Source: JBDSTZ01 sp039927975
GTDB lineage: Bacteria > Pseudomonadota > Gammaproteobacteria > Burkholderiales > Burkholderiaceae_D
Assembly (NCBI GenBank): GCA_039927975.1
Contig: JBDSTZ010000188.1
Span: forward strand, 1-20,159
Direction of reading: 5' to 3'
DNA length: 20,159 nt
The first letter of the stretch is position 1; every line of letters starts with the position of its first letter. Below are positions 10,639 to 20,159 of this stretch, piece after piece. Both the position numbers and the translations under genes were made by a program. The notes under the pieces are model-generated. The model was not told where the DNA came from. It saw nothing but the letters and a program-made list of their open reading frames with translations, and did no database searches.

Positions 10639-11882
10639 GCCGCGCCGCCCAGCATCAATTCAGCGAATGCGCTTTGCTGCTCCATGGGCGCATCTTCGCC
10701 AAACCGCTGCAGATACAGGCGGCGAAAAATATCGTCGGGTTGCAGCTGCGCCAGTTGGTCGAGCGAGAGCGCATCTTCCTCCGGCGAGCCGCCCTGGTGG
10801 CGGCGTGTGAGCTCGATCTTGGCCAGCCGCACCGGTTTGCCGTCGATGGCCGACTCGATCCGCGCGCGCAGGCCGGGTTCGGGCGCCTCTAACAGGATCC
10901 GCACTTCCAGATAGGGCTGGGCGTGCTGCGGCAACGCCGGCAAGGCCAGCGCGGCCAGCGCCGCCAGCGCTTCTTCGAGCGGCGCGGGTTGCGCCGGCAC
11001 CCGCAGCAGCTCGACCGCGCGCGGCACCGGCAGCGGCGTGACCGCGCGCGCGGCGCCTTCGTGCAGGTCGACCCGCAGTACCTGGTGGCGGTAGCCGACC
11101 TCGGAAAACGACAGCGGCAGCGGGCTGCCCGAATAGCGAATATGTTCCTGCTGGCCGACCCGCTGCGCCAGGTGCAGGTGGCCCAGCGCGGCGTAGGCGA
11201 TCGCCGGATCGAACATCGCCGCCGACAGCGATTCGGTGCCGCCGATGACGATGCGCCGCTCCGAATCGAGCGAGGCTTCGCCGCCGACCATGTGGCAGTG
11301 GCCCATGGCGACGATGGCCTGGCCGGCTGCGCGCCCGGCCAGCGCCTGGGCGAACGCTTGTTGATAGAGCAGGGCGATGCCGCTCGCGTACGGGTCGGCA
11401 GGCGCCGCCTCGCCGTCGGCCAGCGTCACGCGCGGCAGGTCGCCCGGCCGCAGGAAGGGCACCGCCAGGCACCATGCCTGCACGCTGCCGTCCTTGCCAT
11501 GCAAGGGCACCAGCATGCGCGCCAGATCGGGCGTGCCGTCGGCCAGCCGCAGCACGTGGCCGATCACGCTGGTGCCGTGCGCTTCAAGCAGCGGCGCCGG
11601 CGCTTCGATGCGGCCTGGCGAATCATGGTTGCCGGCGATGACGACGATGTCGAGCTGTGGCGCGCGCGCCCGGGCCTGCTGCAGGAAGCGGTAGAACTGC
11701 TTGTGGGCGGCGGCCGACGGATTGGCGTTGTCGAATACGTCGCCGGCGATCAGCAGCGCGTCGGCCTGTTCGCTGACGATGGTATCGAGCAGCCAGTCGA
11801 GAAAACACTGGTGCTCATAGGTGCGTTCGTAGTTGTGGAGGGTCTGGCCAAGGTGCCAGTCGGAGGTGTGCAACAGCCGCAT
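10635..11882 (-). CDS. sbcD: Exonuclease subunit SbcD (Mre11-like nuclease)
   Basis: A 415-residue calcineurin-like phosphoesterase, close to the 400 aa of E. coli SbcD. The metal ligands are visible in order: H-T-S-D8-W-H10, G-D48-V-F-D, G-N85-H86-D87, G-H-C-H (about 200) and G-H-L-H (about 235). The C-terminal third is the capping and SbcC-binding region. It is the nuclease subunit of SbcCD. ATG 11882 starts the standard M-R-L-L-H-T-S-D-W-H-L-G-Q N-terminus; a TTG at 11903 would add seven residues and is less likely. No good Shine-Dalgarno is seen. It is the first gene of the sbcD-sbcC operon, transcribed away from ycaQ across an 87-bp gap. Confidence 0.97.
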
Positions 11883-11914
11883 GAGATCGCTAGAGGAGAA
11901 CAAGTCAATCGTCC

Positions 11915-11920
11915 ACTATA
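11915..11920 (-). promoter_or_regulatory. -10 element of the sbcDC promoter
   Basis: The minus strand reads TATAGT (five of six) in the sbcD-ycaQ gap. It predicts a start near 11908 and a leader of about 26 nt. No convincing -35 is visible. Confidence 0.4.
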
Positions 11921-11957
11921 GCGCAGAGTCGCGGGCCGCACGGCGCGCGCTTTTGAG

Positions 11958-11963
11958 TAAAAT
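11958..11963 (+). promoter_or_regulatory. -10-like element directly before ycaQ
   Basis: TAAAAT (five of six) ends seven bases before the A of the ycaQ ATG, so the predicted +1 is the start codon itself. There is no -35 match and no Shine-Dalgarno. The alternative is transcription from an undetected upstream promoter, reading through a three-codon ORF (ATG-GAC-GGA-TGA, 11962-11973) whose stop overlaps the ycaQ start. Confidence 0.35.
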
Positions 11964-11969
11964 GGACGG

Positions 11970-13199
11970 ATGACGGAATTGACCTTATCGCTACAAGGCG
12001 CGCGCGCACTGCACCTGGCCGCCCAGGGCATGCTGCGCGCGCCGCGCCGCAAGGCCGTCAAGGCCGACGTGCTGGCGGCGATCCGGCGCATGGGCATGCT
12101 GCAGATCGACACCATCAGCGTGGTCGCCCGCAGTCCCTACCTGGTGCTGTGGAGCCGTCTCGGCGACTACCCCATTGCCTGGCTCGAAGAGCTGCTGGCC
12201 GAAGGCGCGCTGTTCGAATACTGGGCCCACGAAGCCTGCTTCGTGCCGATCGAGGATTACGGCTTGTACCGGCACCGCATGCTCGATCCCTCGGCCATGG
12301 GCTGGAAGTATTCGGCCGACTGGATGCGCGAGCGGAAGGCCGAGGTCGAGGCGGTCCTGGCCCACATCCGCGCCAATGGCCCGACCCGTTCCTCCGATTT
12401 CGAGCGCAGTGATGGCCAGAGCGGCGGCTGGTGGCAATGGAAGCCCGAGAAGCGCTCGCTCGAAGTGCTGTTTACGTCGGGCGCGCTGATGATCGCGCGG
12501 CGCCACAACTTCCAGCGCGTGTACGACCTGGCCGAACGCGTGCATCCGGCCTGGCATGATGCCATGCTGCCCTCGATGGAAGCGACGCGCCGCCAGTTCG
12601 CGCTGCACACGGTGCAGGCGCTGGGCGTGTGCAAGGCCGACTGGATTCCCGATTACCACCGCACTCGCCGGCCCCACGCCGATCCGGAGCAACTGGTGGC
12701 CGAGGGCGCGCTGCTGCGCGCGCACGTGGCCGGCTGGACGCAGCCGGTCTACATCCACCCGGCCAACGAGGCGCTGGCGCGCCAGGCGGCGGCCGGCGAG
12801 TTGACGGCCAGCCTGTGCAGCGTGCTGTCGCCCTTCGACCCGATCGTCTGGGACCGCCGCCGCGCGCTCGAACTGTTCGGTTTCGATTACCGCCTCGAAT
12901 GCTACACGCCGGCCGAAAAGCGCCGCTACGGCTACTTTTGCCTGCCGCTGCTGCGGCGCGGCGCGCTGGTCGGGCGGGTCGACGCCAAGGCCCACCGGCA
13001 AGCCGGGCGCTTCGAACTCAAGTCGCTCCAGCTCGAACCTGGCGTGCGCCTGAGCGAGCGCTTGTGCGCCGACCTCGCGCTGGCGCTGCGCCGCTGCGCC
13101 CGCTGGCACGGCTGTCGCGAGATCAGCGTCGGCCACACCGTGCCGACCAGTTTCGGCGCGGCGCTGCAAGCGGCTTTGTCAAGTTCCGACCCCTCCTAA
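11970..13199 (+). CDS. ycaQ: YcaQ/AlkX-type DNA glycosylase (HTH_42 family)
   Basis: A 409-residue protein of the winged-helix HTH_42 (formerly DUF1006) family, close to the length of E. coli YcaQ. The catalytic motif is Q45-I-D47 (M-L-Q-I-D-T-I), the Q-x-D form typical of YcaQ/AlkX; the AlkZ branch has Q-x-Q. The following V-V-A-R-S-P-Y-L-V-L-W-S-R-L-G-D-Y stretch and the later S-P-F-D-P-I-V-W-D-R-R-R block are family hallmarks. YcaQ enzymes remove bulky N7-alkylated purines and unhook interstrand crosslinks from nitrogen mustards. ATG 11970 gives the full domain. The gene is divergent from sbcDC, so two DNA repair units share this gap. A weak terminator-like hairpin follows at 13249-13268. 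Confidence 0.9.
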   Translation: MTELTLSLQGARALHLAAQGMLRAPRRKAVKADVLAAIRRMGMLQIDTISVVARSPYLVLWSRLGDYPIAWLEELLAEGALFEYWAHEACFVPIEDYGLYRHRMLDPSAMGWKYSADWMRERKAEVEAVLAHIRANGPTRSSDFERSDGQSGGWWQWKPEKRSLEVLFTSGALMIARRHNFQRVYDLAERVHPAWHDAMLPSMEATRRQFALHTVQALGVCKADWIPDYHRTRRPHADPEQLVAEGALLRAHVAGWTQPVYIHPANEALARQAAAGELTASLCSVLSPFDPIVWDRRRALELFGFDYRLECYTPAEKRRYGYFCLPLLRRGALVGRVDAKAHRQAGRFELKSLQLEPGVRLSERLCADLALALRRCARWHGCREISVGHTVPTSFGAALQAALSSSDPS

Positions 13200-13236
13200 T
13201 TCTGCTAGGGCCGTGGCGTCAACAGCGTTTATGCGT

Positions 13237-13250
13237 TTGCGCTAGATCAA
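13237..13250. promoter_or_regulatory. FNR/ANR-type binding box
   Basis: TTGCG-CTAG-ATCAA matches the FNR/ANR consensus TTGAT-N4-ATCAA at eight of ten fixed positions, with one perfect half-site. Its centre (13243.5) lies 41.5 bp before the start predicted from the -10 at 13273-13278, which is the class II activator position. Confidence 0.65.
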
Positions 13251-13268
13251 ACCCCAGGCTGTCGGGGT
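13249..13268 (+). terminator. Hairpin after ycaQ, inside the next promoter
   Basis: AACCCC pairs with GGGGTT around an 8-nt loop and is followed by CTTT. It could weakly end ycaQ transcripts. It also occupies the -35 to -10 spacer of the hemerythrin-like gene, so read-through from ycaQ and promoter use may interfere. The T tract is short. Confidence 0.3.
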
Positions 13269-13272
13269 TCTT

Positions 13273-13278
13273 TACACT
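13273..13278 (+). promoter_or_regulatory. -10 element of the hemerythrin-like gene
   Basis: TACACT (four of six) predicts a start at about 13285 and a leader of about 117 nt. There is no sigma70 -35 match, as expected for a promoter that depends on an activator bound at -41.5. Confidence 0.5.
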
Positions 13279-13401
13279 GCTTCTTCTGGGCCGATGAAAA
13301 GAAAAACACGGCAGGCCCGCACAACACAACGAAACCCTGGCGCGAACCCGTTGCAGATCCTGCGGCCGGCTCCTCCGTCGGTGGACCATAGAGGAGAACG
13401 A

Positions 13402-13998
13402 ATGTTAACTGCGACCTATACCCTGGTAGCTTTATCGGTAGAGCAAGCGAGCGTCCGCGTCAGTCTGCAGTCATTACAGAAACTTTTGCATGCCAATTTC
13501 CTGCACCAGAGCGCCCTGACGCCGGGCCAGGTCGATTACGCCTGCGAGGCCTTGCGCCGCCTTTACGACACTTGTCATTGGCGCAAGATTGAAAAATTCC
13601 TCATTCCGGCGATCCGCCGCGTGGCCGGTCAGGCCGACCAATTGCTGGCCGAACTCGAAGCGCTCAACCATGCCGCCGCTGAAGCCATGGAGCAAGCACT
13701 CGGCCACGCGCCGGCCAAAGCCATCGACTCGCCGATGCGGGTGAACGAATTTTGCGGCGCCATCGAGCGGTTTTGCAGCGCCTTGCTCGTTCGCCTCGAG
13801 CGCGAGGAAAAGGAATTGTTTCCGGTGGCGCGGGCCGGCATTTCCGGCGAAGCCTGGTTCTCGATCGCCAATCAAATGCTGGCGCACGATGCCTATGTGC
13901 AGGAATGCAAAAATACTGGCCCGATGGCGGTCGCAGTCGCCACGGCATCAAGCCGGCGCCGCCAGCAGGTCGCGGAGCGCACCACCGTGACACATTGA
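13402..13998 (+). CDS. Hemerythrin-like (HHE) helical protein with incomplete ligand set
   Basis: A 198-residue, mostly helical protein that fits the hemerythrin HHE layout of four helices. Helix 2 carries H59-x-x-x-x-E64 (T-C-H-W-R-K-I-E-K-F-L-I-P-A). Helix 3 has H90 (E-L-E-A-L-N-H), and helix 4 has R-E135-E136-K-E-L-F-P141, typical of the family. The helix 1 histidine appears replaced (E14-Q15) and the helix 4 histidine is absent, so the diiron site may be altered. Hemerythrins bind oxygen, nitric oxide or iron. ATG 13402 has an excellent AGAGGAG Shine-Dalgarno 6 nt upstream; an upstream ATG at 13294 lacks one. An FNR-type box at -41.5 suggests induction at low oxygen, which suits the family. 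A plain helical protein is the alternative. Confidence 0.6.
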   Translation: MLTATYTLVALSVEQASVRVSLQSLQKLLHANFLHQSALTPGQVDYACEALRRLYDTCHWRKIEKFLIPAIRRVAGQADQLLAELEALNHAAAEAMEQALGHAPAKAIDSPMRVNEFCGAIERFCSALLVRLEREEKELFPVARAGISGEAWFSIANQMLAHDAYVQECKNTGPMAVAVATASSRRRQQVAERTTVTH

Positions 13999-14037
13999 GC
14001 CGATATACTGCACTTATTCTTGCTTAACCCTCAAGGA

Positions 14038-14077
14038 AGCGGGCCAGAAGGCGCACTGAGCCGCCTTCCTGACCGCT
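14038..14077. other. Imperfect hairpin between the hemerythrin-like and DUF349 genes
   Basis: AGCGG pairs with CCGCT and, inside, CAG with CTG and AAGGCG with CGCCTT, with small bulges. No T tract follows on either strand, so it is not a typical intrinsic terminator. A TATACT at 14004-14009 could start a transcript that carries this hairpin in its leader. Confidence 0.35.
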
Positions 14078-14113
14078 CCCGCAACGAAAGCGTCGAAGGT
14101 CGGCGCAGGTTCT

Positions 14114-14122
14114 TGCTATGAT
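14114..14122 (+). promoter_or_regulatory. Extended -10 promoter of the DUF349-moaE-crcB unit
   Basis: TGCTATGAT is an extended -10 (TG-n-TATGAT, five of six) that predicts a start near 14129, about 22 nt before the ATG at 14151. No -35 match is seen. Confidence 0.5.
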
Positions 14123-14150
14123 GGCGGTTTTGAATGATTAAGCTGACGTC

Positions 14151-16736
14151 ATGTTCGAATTTCTCTTCAAGCGACCGGGCGACAAGCCCGACGAGACGCC
14201 AGCCGGGCAGGGCGCCAACGCGAAGCAGGCCGCGTCCGGCAATGCCGGTGGCAACGCAGGTGGCAGCCCCGGTGGTGGCGGCGGCGCCCAGCGCGCCGAA
14301 CGCGTCGAGCAGGCCGAACGGCTGAAACACGTTGCCGGCGACGAAGCCGCCGCGGTCGAATTCATCCTGCATTCCGATTTTTCCGAACTGCGCCTCGCGG
14401 CCGCCGAATTCGTGCATTCCGCGGCCCAGCTCGAAAAAGTCCACGCCGCCATCCGCAATACCGACCGCCGCGTCGCCAAGCTGATGCAGTCGCGCCTGGA
14501 CGCCATTCGCCATCACCAGGCCGAACTCCAGCGCGGCCAGGCCTGCATCGACCAGGCCCGCCTGCTGCTGCTCGACGACAAGCTCACCCCGAACCATGTG
14601 GCCGAGCTCGACCGCCGCTGGTCCGTCATCGCCGCGCCCGAACTGCGCGCCGAATTCGACGCCGCCCGCCTGGCCCTGGCCCAGCGCCTCGAAGCCCAGG
14701 TCACCTTGCAGCGCGGCGTAATCGACAGCGTGGCCGAACTGCGCCAGCTGGGCGCATCGGCGCTGCCGGCCGAGGAATTGACGGCCCGCCTCGAAGACCT
14801 GGCCAGCCGTCACGCCGCCGCGCTGGCGGCGCCGGAACACGCTTTGCTGCCGCGCCAGCTGCTGGCCGAATTCGCCGCCGAACACGCGCGCGTGGCCGCC
14901 GGTCTGGACGCGCGCGCGCAGGGCCAGGCCGCAACGGCGCAGCGCGACGCGCAACTGGCCGTCTGGGAAGCCACGCCGCCCGCCACGCTCGACGCCGACG
15001 CGCTCGGCAAGGAGTGGCGCAAGCTGCCGGCCGCGCCGGAAGGCGACGCCGCCGTCGCGCTGCAACAGCGTTTCGACGCCTTGCTCGCCACCATTCCGCA
15101 AACCACACGGCCGGCGCGCGAGCCGCGTCCGCCCAAGGTCGCGCAAGCGCCCGACCAGCGCATCCTCGACGCGCTCGACGCCATGGAGGCGGCGCTGCAG
15201 CACGGCTCGCTGGCCAGCGCGGCCGAACACGACAAGCTGCTCAAGGACGCTAAGGGCGTGAAGTTGTCGGGTCCGCTGGCCGACCGCCTGGCGCACGCCC
15301 GCAGTGAACTCAAGCGCCTGTCCGACTGGGCGCGCTGGGGCGGCAACGTCTCGCGCGAGGAACTGATCAAATCGGTCGAGCAGCTGGCGACCCAGAAGCT
15401 GCCGATGGCGGAACTGGCCAAGAAGGTCGGCAGCATGCGCGAGCGCTGGAAGGCGCTCGACACCCTGTCGGGCGCCGCTCCCAAGAGTTTGTGGGAACGC
15501 TTCGACAGCGCCTGCACCGCCGCCTACGCGCCGGCCGCCGCCCACTTCAAGCACCTGGCCGACGAGCGCCATACCAACGCCGCCAAGGCCAAGGCGATCA
15601 TCGACGAAGCGGCCGCCGAAGCGGGCAAGGTCGGCGCCGGCGAGGCGATCGACTGGAAGCACCTGGCCTCCGCCGTGCAGCGCCTGCGCCTGGCCTGGAG
15701 CCACCTGGGCGCCATCGACCGCAAGGAGAAGAAGCGCCTCGACCAGCAGTTCACCGACGCCCTCAACGTCCTGCAAGGGCCGCTCGAAGGCCAGCGCAAG
15801 ACCGAGGTCGCGCGGCGCGAGGCGCTGATCGAACAGGTCGCCGCCATCAATCCGCACGATCGCCATTCGCTCGACCTGCTGCGCCAGCTGCAAGAGAAGT
15901 GGCAGGAGTACGCGCGCGCTTTGCCGCTCGAGCGCAAGTCCGAGCAGGCCTTGTGGCAGCGCTTCCGCGCGGCGTGCGACGCCGTCTTCGCCAAGCGCAA
16001 GGAAAGCGCGCACGCGGCCGACACCGAGCGGCGCGGCCACCAGCACGCCAAGGAAGCGATCATCGCCCGTCTTGAGGCGGCCGCGTCCGACATCGACACC
16101 GTCGGCGCCGGCAAGCTGCTGCGCGAAGCGGCGGCCGAGTGGCACACCATCGGCGCGGTCCCGCGCGCCAACGAGGCCAAGATCGACAAGCGCTACCAGG
16201 CGGCGATCGCGGCGATCCATCAGCAGGCCGACAACGCGCGCCGCGCCGCCGGCCTGGCCCAGGCCAGCGCGCTGCGCGACAAGCTGCGCCTGTGCCAGTC
16301 GATCGAATCGGCGGTGGCCGACAGCGGCAACGCCGAGCCGTCCGCCTTCAACTGGGAAGAGCGCTGGACCGCCTTGCCGGCGCTCAGCCACGATTACGAG
16401 CAGGTGCTGCACGCGCGCTTCCGCGCCGCGCTGACCGCCTTCACCTCGGGCCAGCGCGAAGGCTATGCGCGCGTGCTCGAGCAGAACAAGCCGCGCCTGC
16501 TGCAGGAAGTGCTGCGGCTTGAAATCGCCGCCGGCATCGACAGCGGCAGCGAGTTCGCCCGCGACCGCCTCAAGCTGCAGGTCGAAACGCTGCAGTCCTC
16601 GCTCAAGTCGGGCCAGAAGCCGGTCTCGCAGTCGGCCCAGTTCGTGCAACTGTGCGCGATGCCGGCCCTGGTCGACGACCGCACCGCCTCGCGCATCGAG
16701 CAACTGTTCACCCGGATCGGCAAGGAAGCGCGATGA
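14151..16736 (+). CDS. DUF349 domain-containing protein
   Basis: An 861-residue, highly helical and charged protein. Residues 1-16 are conserved-looking (M-F-E-F-L-F-K-R-P-G-D-K-P-D-E-T), followed by a Gly/Ala-rich linker (about 18-46). The C-terminal half carries at least four DUF349-type repeats, each beginning with a tryptophan-containing helix followed by a long basic helix: about 430-490 (R-W-K-A-L), 512-570 (A-W-S-H-L-G), 580-645 (K-W-Q-E-Y) and 660-715 (E-W-H-T-I-G). The function of DUF349 proteins is not established. There is no signal peptide or membrane segment, so it is probably cytoplasmic. ATG 14151 has no strong Shine-Dalgarno. The stop overlaps the moaE start (ATGA), so the two are translationally coupled. 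Confidence 0.88.
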   Translation: MFEFLFKRPGDKPDETPAGQGANAKQAASGNAGGNAGGSPGGGGGAQRAERVEQAERLKHVAGDEAAAVEFILHSDFSELRLAAAEFVHSAAQLEKVHAAIRNTDRRVAKLMQSRLDAIRHHQAELQRGQACIDQARLLLLDDKLTPNHVAELDRRWSVIAAPELRAEFDAARLALAQRLEAQVTLQRGVIDSVAELRQLGASALPAEELTARLEDLASRHAAALAAPEHALLPRQLLAEFAAEHARVAAGLDARAQGQAATAQRDAQLAVWEATPPATLDADALGKEWRKLPAAPEGDAAVALQQRFDALLATIPQTTRPAREPRPPKVAQAPDQRILDALDAMEAALQHGSLASAAEHDKLLKDAKGVKLSGPLADRLAHARSELKRLSDWARWGGNVSREELIKSVEQLATQKLPMAELAKKVGSMRERWKALDTLSGAAPKSLWERFDSACTAAYAPAAAHFKHLADERHTNAAKAKAIIDEAAAEAGKVGAGEAIDWKHLASAVQRLRLAWSHLGAIDRKEKKRLDQQFTDALNVLQGPLEGQRKTEVARREALIEQVAAINPHDRHSLDLLRQLQEKWQEYARALPLERKSEQALWQRFRAACDAVFAKRKESAHAADTERRGHQHAKEAIIARLEAAASDIDTVGAGKLLREAAAEWHTIGAVPRANEAKIDKRYQAAIAAIHQQADNARRAAGLAQASALRDKLRLCQSIESAVADSGNAEPSAFNWEERWTALPALSHDYEQVLHARFRAALTAFTSGQREGYARVLEQNKPRLLQEVLRLEIAAGIDSGSEFARDRLKLQVETLQSSLKSGQKPVSQSAQFVQLCAMPALVDDRTASRIEQLFTRIGKEAR

Positions 16737-17191
16737 TCCAGGTGCGGGTGCAGACGGCCGAGTTCGACCTCGGCGCCGAGATCGCGGCCCTGCGCGCCGG
16801 CGACGCGCGCGTGGGCGCGGTGGTCAGCTTTGTCGGCACCGTGCGCGACCTGAACGAGGGCGCCAGCGTGTCCGCCCTCGAACTCGAACATTATCCGGGC
16901 ATGACCGAGCAGTCGCTCGAGGCCATCGTCGCGCAGGCCAGAGCGCGCTGGCCGCTGTTCGGCGCGCTGGTGGTACATCGGGTCGGGCCGCTCGCGCCGC
17001 AAGACCAGATCGTGCTGGTGGCCTGCAGCGCGGCCCATCGCGGCGAAGCCTTCGCCGCCTGCGAGTTCATCATCGACTACCTCAAGACCGACGCGCCGTT
17101 CTGGAAAAAAGAACAGACCCCCGACGGCGCGCGCTGGGTCGACGCCCGCGTCACCGACCACGCCGCCACCGCGAAGTGGACCGCCGCATGA
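16733..17191 (+). CDS. moaE: Molybdopterin synthase catalytic subunit MoaE
   Basis: A 152-residue protein, the usual length. It has F-V-G-T-V-R (33-38), L-E-H-Y-P-G-M (51-57), H-R-V-G (82-85), H102-R103 and K118-T-D-A-P-F-W-K-K-E (118-127). These include the two lysines (K118, K125) that correspond to the active-site pair of E. coli MoaE. It converts precursor Z (cPMP) to molybdopterin with sulfur supplied by MoaD thiocarboxylate. ATG 16733 overlaps the DUF349 stop by 4 nt and is preceded by AAGGAAG. The stop overlaps the crcB start the same way. MoaD is not next to it in this window. Confidence 0.96.
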   Translation: MIQVRVQTAEFDLGAEIAALRAGDARVGAVVSFVGTVRDLNEGASVSALELEHYPGMTEQSLEAIVAQARARWPLFGALVVHRVGPLAPQDQIVLVACSAAHRGEAFAACEFIIDYLKTDAPFWKKEQTPDGARWVDARVTDHAATAKWTAA

Positions 17192-17562
17192 CCTGGCTGG
17201 CGGTGGGCCTGGGCGCGGCGCTGGGCGCCTGGCTGCGCTGGGGACTGGCGCTCTGGCTGGGCAGCATGCACGCCAAGATCCAGCTCGGCACCCTGGTGGC
17301 CAACCTGGCCGGCGGCTACATGATCGGCGTCGCACTGGGATTTTTCGGCGCCACGCCCCAGCTCACGCCTGAATGGCGGCTGTTCATCGTCACCGGCTTC
17401 CTCGGCGGGCTGACCACCTTTTCCAGCTTTTCCGGCGAGGCGATGGTGCTGCTCCAGCGCGGCGACTACGGCTGGGCGCTGCTGCATTCGGCGATCCACC
17501 TGGTCGGCTCGATCGCCTGCTGCATGGCCGGTTTCGCCACCTGGCGTGCGCTGGCGGCTTAA
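17188..17562 (+). CDS. crcB: Fluoride ion channel CrcB/FluC
   Basis: A 124-residue membrane protein with four hydrophobic segments (about 2-22, 31-53, 64-86, 95-120). It carries the family motifs G-T-L-V-A-N39-L-A-G and T-G-F-L-G-G-L-T-T-F78-S-S-F81-S. The asparagine and the two phenylalanines line the fluoride path, and R17 is the conserved helix 1 arginine. It forms a dual-topology dimer that lets fluoride leave the cytoplasm. ATG 17188 overlaps the moaE stop (ATGA). No fluoride riboswitch lies in front, since there is no gap; expression follows the DUF349-moaE transcript. No terminator is seen before clpB. Confidence 0.95.
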   Translation: MTWLAVGLGAALGAWLRWGLALWLGSMHAKIQLGTLVANLAGGYMIGVALGFFGATPQLTPEWRLFIVTGFLGGLTTFSSFSGEAMVLLQRGDYGWALLHSAIHLVGSIACCMAGFATWRALAA

Positions 17563-17593
17563 TCATCGGACTACAATTAGAGTCAATCGATGT

Positions 17594-17622
17594 CTTGAAA
17601 ATGCCTTCCGGACGCCCAATCT
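17594..17622 (+). promoter_or_regulatory. Sigma32 heat-shock promoter of clpB
   Basis: CTTGAAA (17594-17600), a 14-bp spacer and CCCAATCT (17615-17622) match the sigma32 consensus CTTGAAA-N11-16-CCCCATnT, with one mismatch in the -10. The predicted start is near 17629, about 30 nt before the ATG. A TACAAT at 17572-17577 might serve as a weak housekeeping -10. Confidence 0.8.
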
Positions 17623-17658
17623 TGCAATCATGTTAGGCATTTAACTGGGAGCAAGAAC

Positions 17659-20159
<2,501 letters not shown>

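Noticed and set aside
14031..16703. 890-codon minus-strand frame
   Set aside because: It is antisense to the DUF349 gene, with repetitive Gly/Leu/Gln/Arg composition and no domain. The plus frame has coherent helical repeats and couples to moaE.

Overview
The window looks like a chromosomal segment of a high-GC betaproteobacterium, most likely Oxalobacteraceae (Massilia, Duganella or Janthinobacterium type). This rests on codon use, on the protein families present and on the crcB-clpB neighbourhood, and is an inference from reading alone. Most of it is ordinary core genome. No insertion sequence, prophage, CRISPR array or integrase was seen, and no large unknown multi-gene system.

Layout. 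1-1119 (minus) is the edge of a type VI secretion locus: a PP2C phosphatase, cut by the window start, overlaps the end of tagH (FHA protein). 1310-2716 (minus) is the RNA helicase gene dbpA. 2968-4071 is a patch of small genes and RNA signals, all on the minus strand: a 77-aa protein of unknown function, a promoter-to-terminator unit that may be a small RNA or attenuated leader, a PaaA2-like antitoxin gene without a visible toxin, and initiator tRNA-fMet with its own promoter and strong terminator. 4143-6585 (minus) carries a class I methyltransferase, a 289-aa unknown protein behind a sigma28-like promoter, and a 70-aa cysteine-rich protein. A 53-aa ORF (6702-6863, plus) converges on sbcC.

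6889-11882 (minus) is sbcD-sbcC, a translationally coupled DNA end-processing nuclease. Divergent from it, at 11970-13199 (plus), is a YcaQ/AlkX-type DNA glycosylase, so the two form a DNA repair neighbourhood. 13402-13998 (plus) is a hemerythrin-like protein whose promoter carries an FNR/ANR-type box placed at about -41.5.

14151-17562 (plus) is a tightly overlapping run: a DUF349 protein, moaE (molybdopterin synthase large subunit) and crcB (fluoride channel), each pair joined by an ATGA overlap. It is followed by clpB (plus, cut by the window end at about residue 833) behind a sigma32-type heat-shock promoter. The most useful second looks are the regulatory signals (FNR, sigma28, possibly leaderless tRNA-fMet and ycaQ transcripts, the 3220-3396 leader) and the orphan antitoxin.
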